In this document: positions 5,359-6,152 of the stretch, one piece after another
Position numbering within the stretch: the stretch's first letter is position 1
Layout: each line of letters begins with the position of its first letter
Assembly (NCBI GenBank): GCA_023427125.1
Contig: JAEZBP010000724.1
Span: 1 to 6,152 of the forward strand
Direction: 5' to 3'
DNA length: 6,152 nt
Source of the DNA: Pseudomonadota bacterium
Lineage (GTDB): Bacteria > Myxococcota_A > Polyangia > Polyangiales > Sandaracinaceae
Notes under the pieces: model-generated
What the model saw: only the letters and a program-made list of their open reading frames with translations
What the model was told of the DNA's origin: nothing
Database searches by the model: none
Program-made: the position numbers and the translations under genes

Positions 5359-6152
5359 TGCGGCCGCTCGCGGAGCTTGCGCCGAGCGCCCTCGCCGAGC
5401 TGACGGGCGTGATCTTCGACGTCGACGACACGCTGACGACCCACGGGCTCCTCCACGTGGAGGCGCTCGAGGCGCTCTGGTCGCTGCACCGCGCGGGGCT
5501 GCTTCTCGTGGCCGTGACCGGGCGGCCGCTCGGGTGGGCGGACGTGATGGCGGCGATGTGGCCGATCGATCTGGCGATCGGCGAGAACGGCGCCGGCTGG
5601 GCCCGCCGCGAGGGCGGAGCGCTCCGCCTCGGGTACTTCGACGACGAGGGAGCACGGGCCGCCCAGGCCAGCGTCCTGCGCGCGGTGCGCGAGGCCGTCG
5701 AGCGCGAGCTCCCGGAGGTGCGCGTGGCGTCCGATCAGGCGGGGCGCCGCTGCGATCTCGCGTTCGACGTCGGCGAGGGGGTGCGGCTCGCGCCGCCGCT
5801 CGTCGCGCGCCTCGTCGAGGTCATCGAGGCGAGCGGCGCTGCGGCGCTCGTCTCGAGCGTGCACGCGCACGTCGTCCCGGGCGCGTGGGACAAGGCCACG
5901 GGCGCGCGCCGCGCGGTGCGTGACGCGCTCGGGATCGAGCTCGATCCGGCGCGCTGGCTCTTCGCGGGCGACTCGGGCAACGACGCGGCGGCGTTCGCGT
6001 TCTTCGAGCTGACGGTGGGCGTCGCCAACGTGCGCGAGCACCTCGCGCGGCTGCCGGTTCCGCCGCGTTGGATCACCCGCGAGGCCAGGAGTCGTGGGTT
6101 CGCGGAGCTCGCCCGCCACGTGCTCGCGCAGCGCGAGGCGCGCCTTGGCGGG
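5358..6152 (+). CDS. HAD-IIB (Cof/MPGP/SPP-type) phosphatase, 3' end outside window
   Basis: The frame is open from ATG 5358 to the last base (265 codons, no stop), so the C-terminus is missing, probably by little: family members are commonly about 250-290 residues. All haloacid-dehalogenase motifs are present: motif I DVDDT (21-25, nucleophile Asp21 and acid/base Asp23), motif II Thr54 in VTGRP, motif III Lys179 in WDKATG, and motif IV GDSGND (204-209). The cap between motifs II and III, with IGENGAGW (74-81), marks the IIB group, which includes mannosyl-3-phosphoglycerate and sucrose-phosphate phosphatases and the broad Cof family; the substrate, likely a sugar or small-metabolite phosphate, cannot be read from sequence. 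The protein should be Mg2+-dependent and cytoplasmic. The start overlaps the rlmI stop by one base, with GAGGG seven bases upstream, implying coupled translation. Confidence 0.88.
   Translation, partial: MRPLAELAPSALAELTGVIFDVDDTLTTHGLLHVEALEALWSLHRAGLLLVAVTGRPLGWADVMAAMWPIDLAIGENGAGWARREGGALRLGYFDDEGARAAQASVLRAVREAVERELPEVRVASDQAGRRCDLAFDVGEGVRLAPPLVARLVEVIEASGAAALVSSVHAHVVPGAWDKATGARRAVRDALGIELDPARWLFAGDSGNDAAAFAFFELTVGVANVREHLARLPVPPRWITREARSRGFAELARHVLAQREARLGG

Noticed and set aside
4156..5655. Long minus-strand open frame (499 codons) opposite rlmI and the phosphatase
   Set aside because: It is antisense to two clear protein families, spans their junction, and has a low-complexity Arg/Ala/Glu composition typical of GC-rich antisense frames.

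Overview
The window is very GC-rich, with G or C in most third codon positions. It carries six complete protein genes and one gene cut by the right edge. Base composition, an ECF sigma/membrane anti-sigma pair, a PhaR-type regulator with a long coiled-coil tail and a lineage-restricted helical-repeat protein suggest a myxobacterium-like member of the Myxococcota (former Deltaproteobacteria, perhaps Polyangiales/Sandaracinus-like). That is inference from gene style; there is no rRNA marker here.

Layout. Bases 1-334 hold no supportable gene but contain two hairpins, one of them an 82-nt near-palindrome. Bases 335-1866 (minus strand) are a translationally coupled operon: an ECF sigma factor followed by its RsiW/RsrA-like zinc anti-sigma factor, overlapping as ATGA. 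Bases 1867-2208 are the sigma operon leader plus the end of the next unit. Bases 2209-2895 (minus) encode a PhaR/PHB_acc_N-domain regulator, probably from a TTG start. It is divergent from a plus-strand HEAT/LRV-like helical-repeat protein (2975-3712), with 79 bp between them holding a GTATAC core inside a 7-bp dyad. The helical-repeat gene converges on tatA (3750-3992, minus), the pore component of the Tat protein export system. After a 178-bp divergent spacer comes a plus-strand pair: an RlmI-type 23S rRNA methyltransferase (4171-5358) overlapped by one base with a HAD-IIB phosphatase that runs off the window.

The most unusual thing is a 35-bp GC-rich hairpin repeat present three times (303-337, 2177-2211, 3718-3752), with one base varying among the copies. 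In every copy the first three bases, on the minus strand, are the TGA stop codon of the gene that ends there (anti-sigma, PhaR-like, tatA). In the third copy the palindrome is extended so that the stop codons of both converging genes form the two ends of one stem. It behaves like a mobile or propagated stop-plus-terminator cassette and also generates spurious reading frames encoding LAVRALRERA. The genes themselves are ordinary chromosomal housekeeping or regulatory genes; no defence, mobile-element or CRISPR locus is visible.
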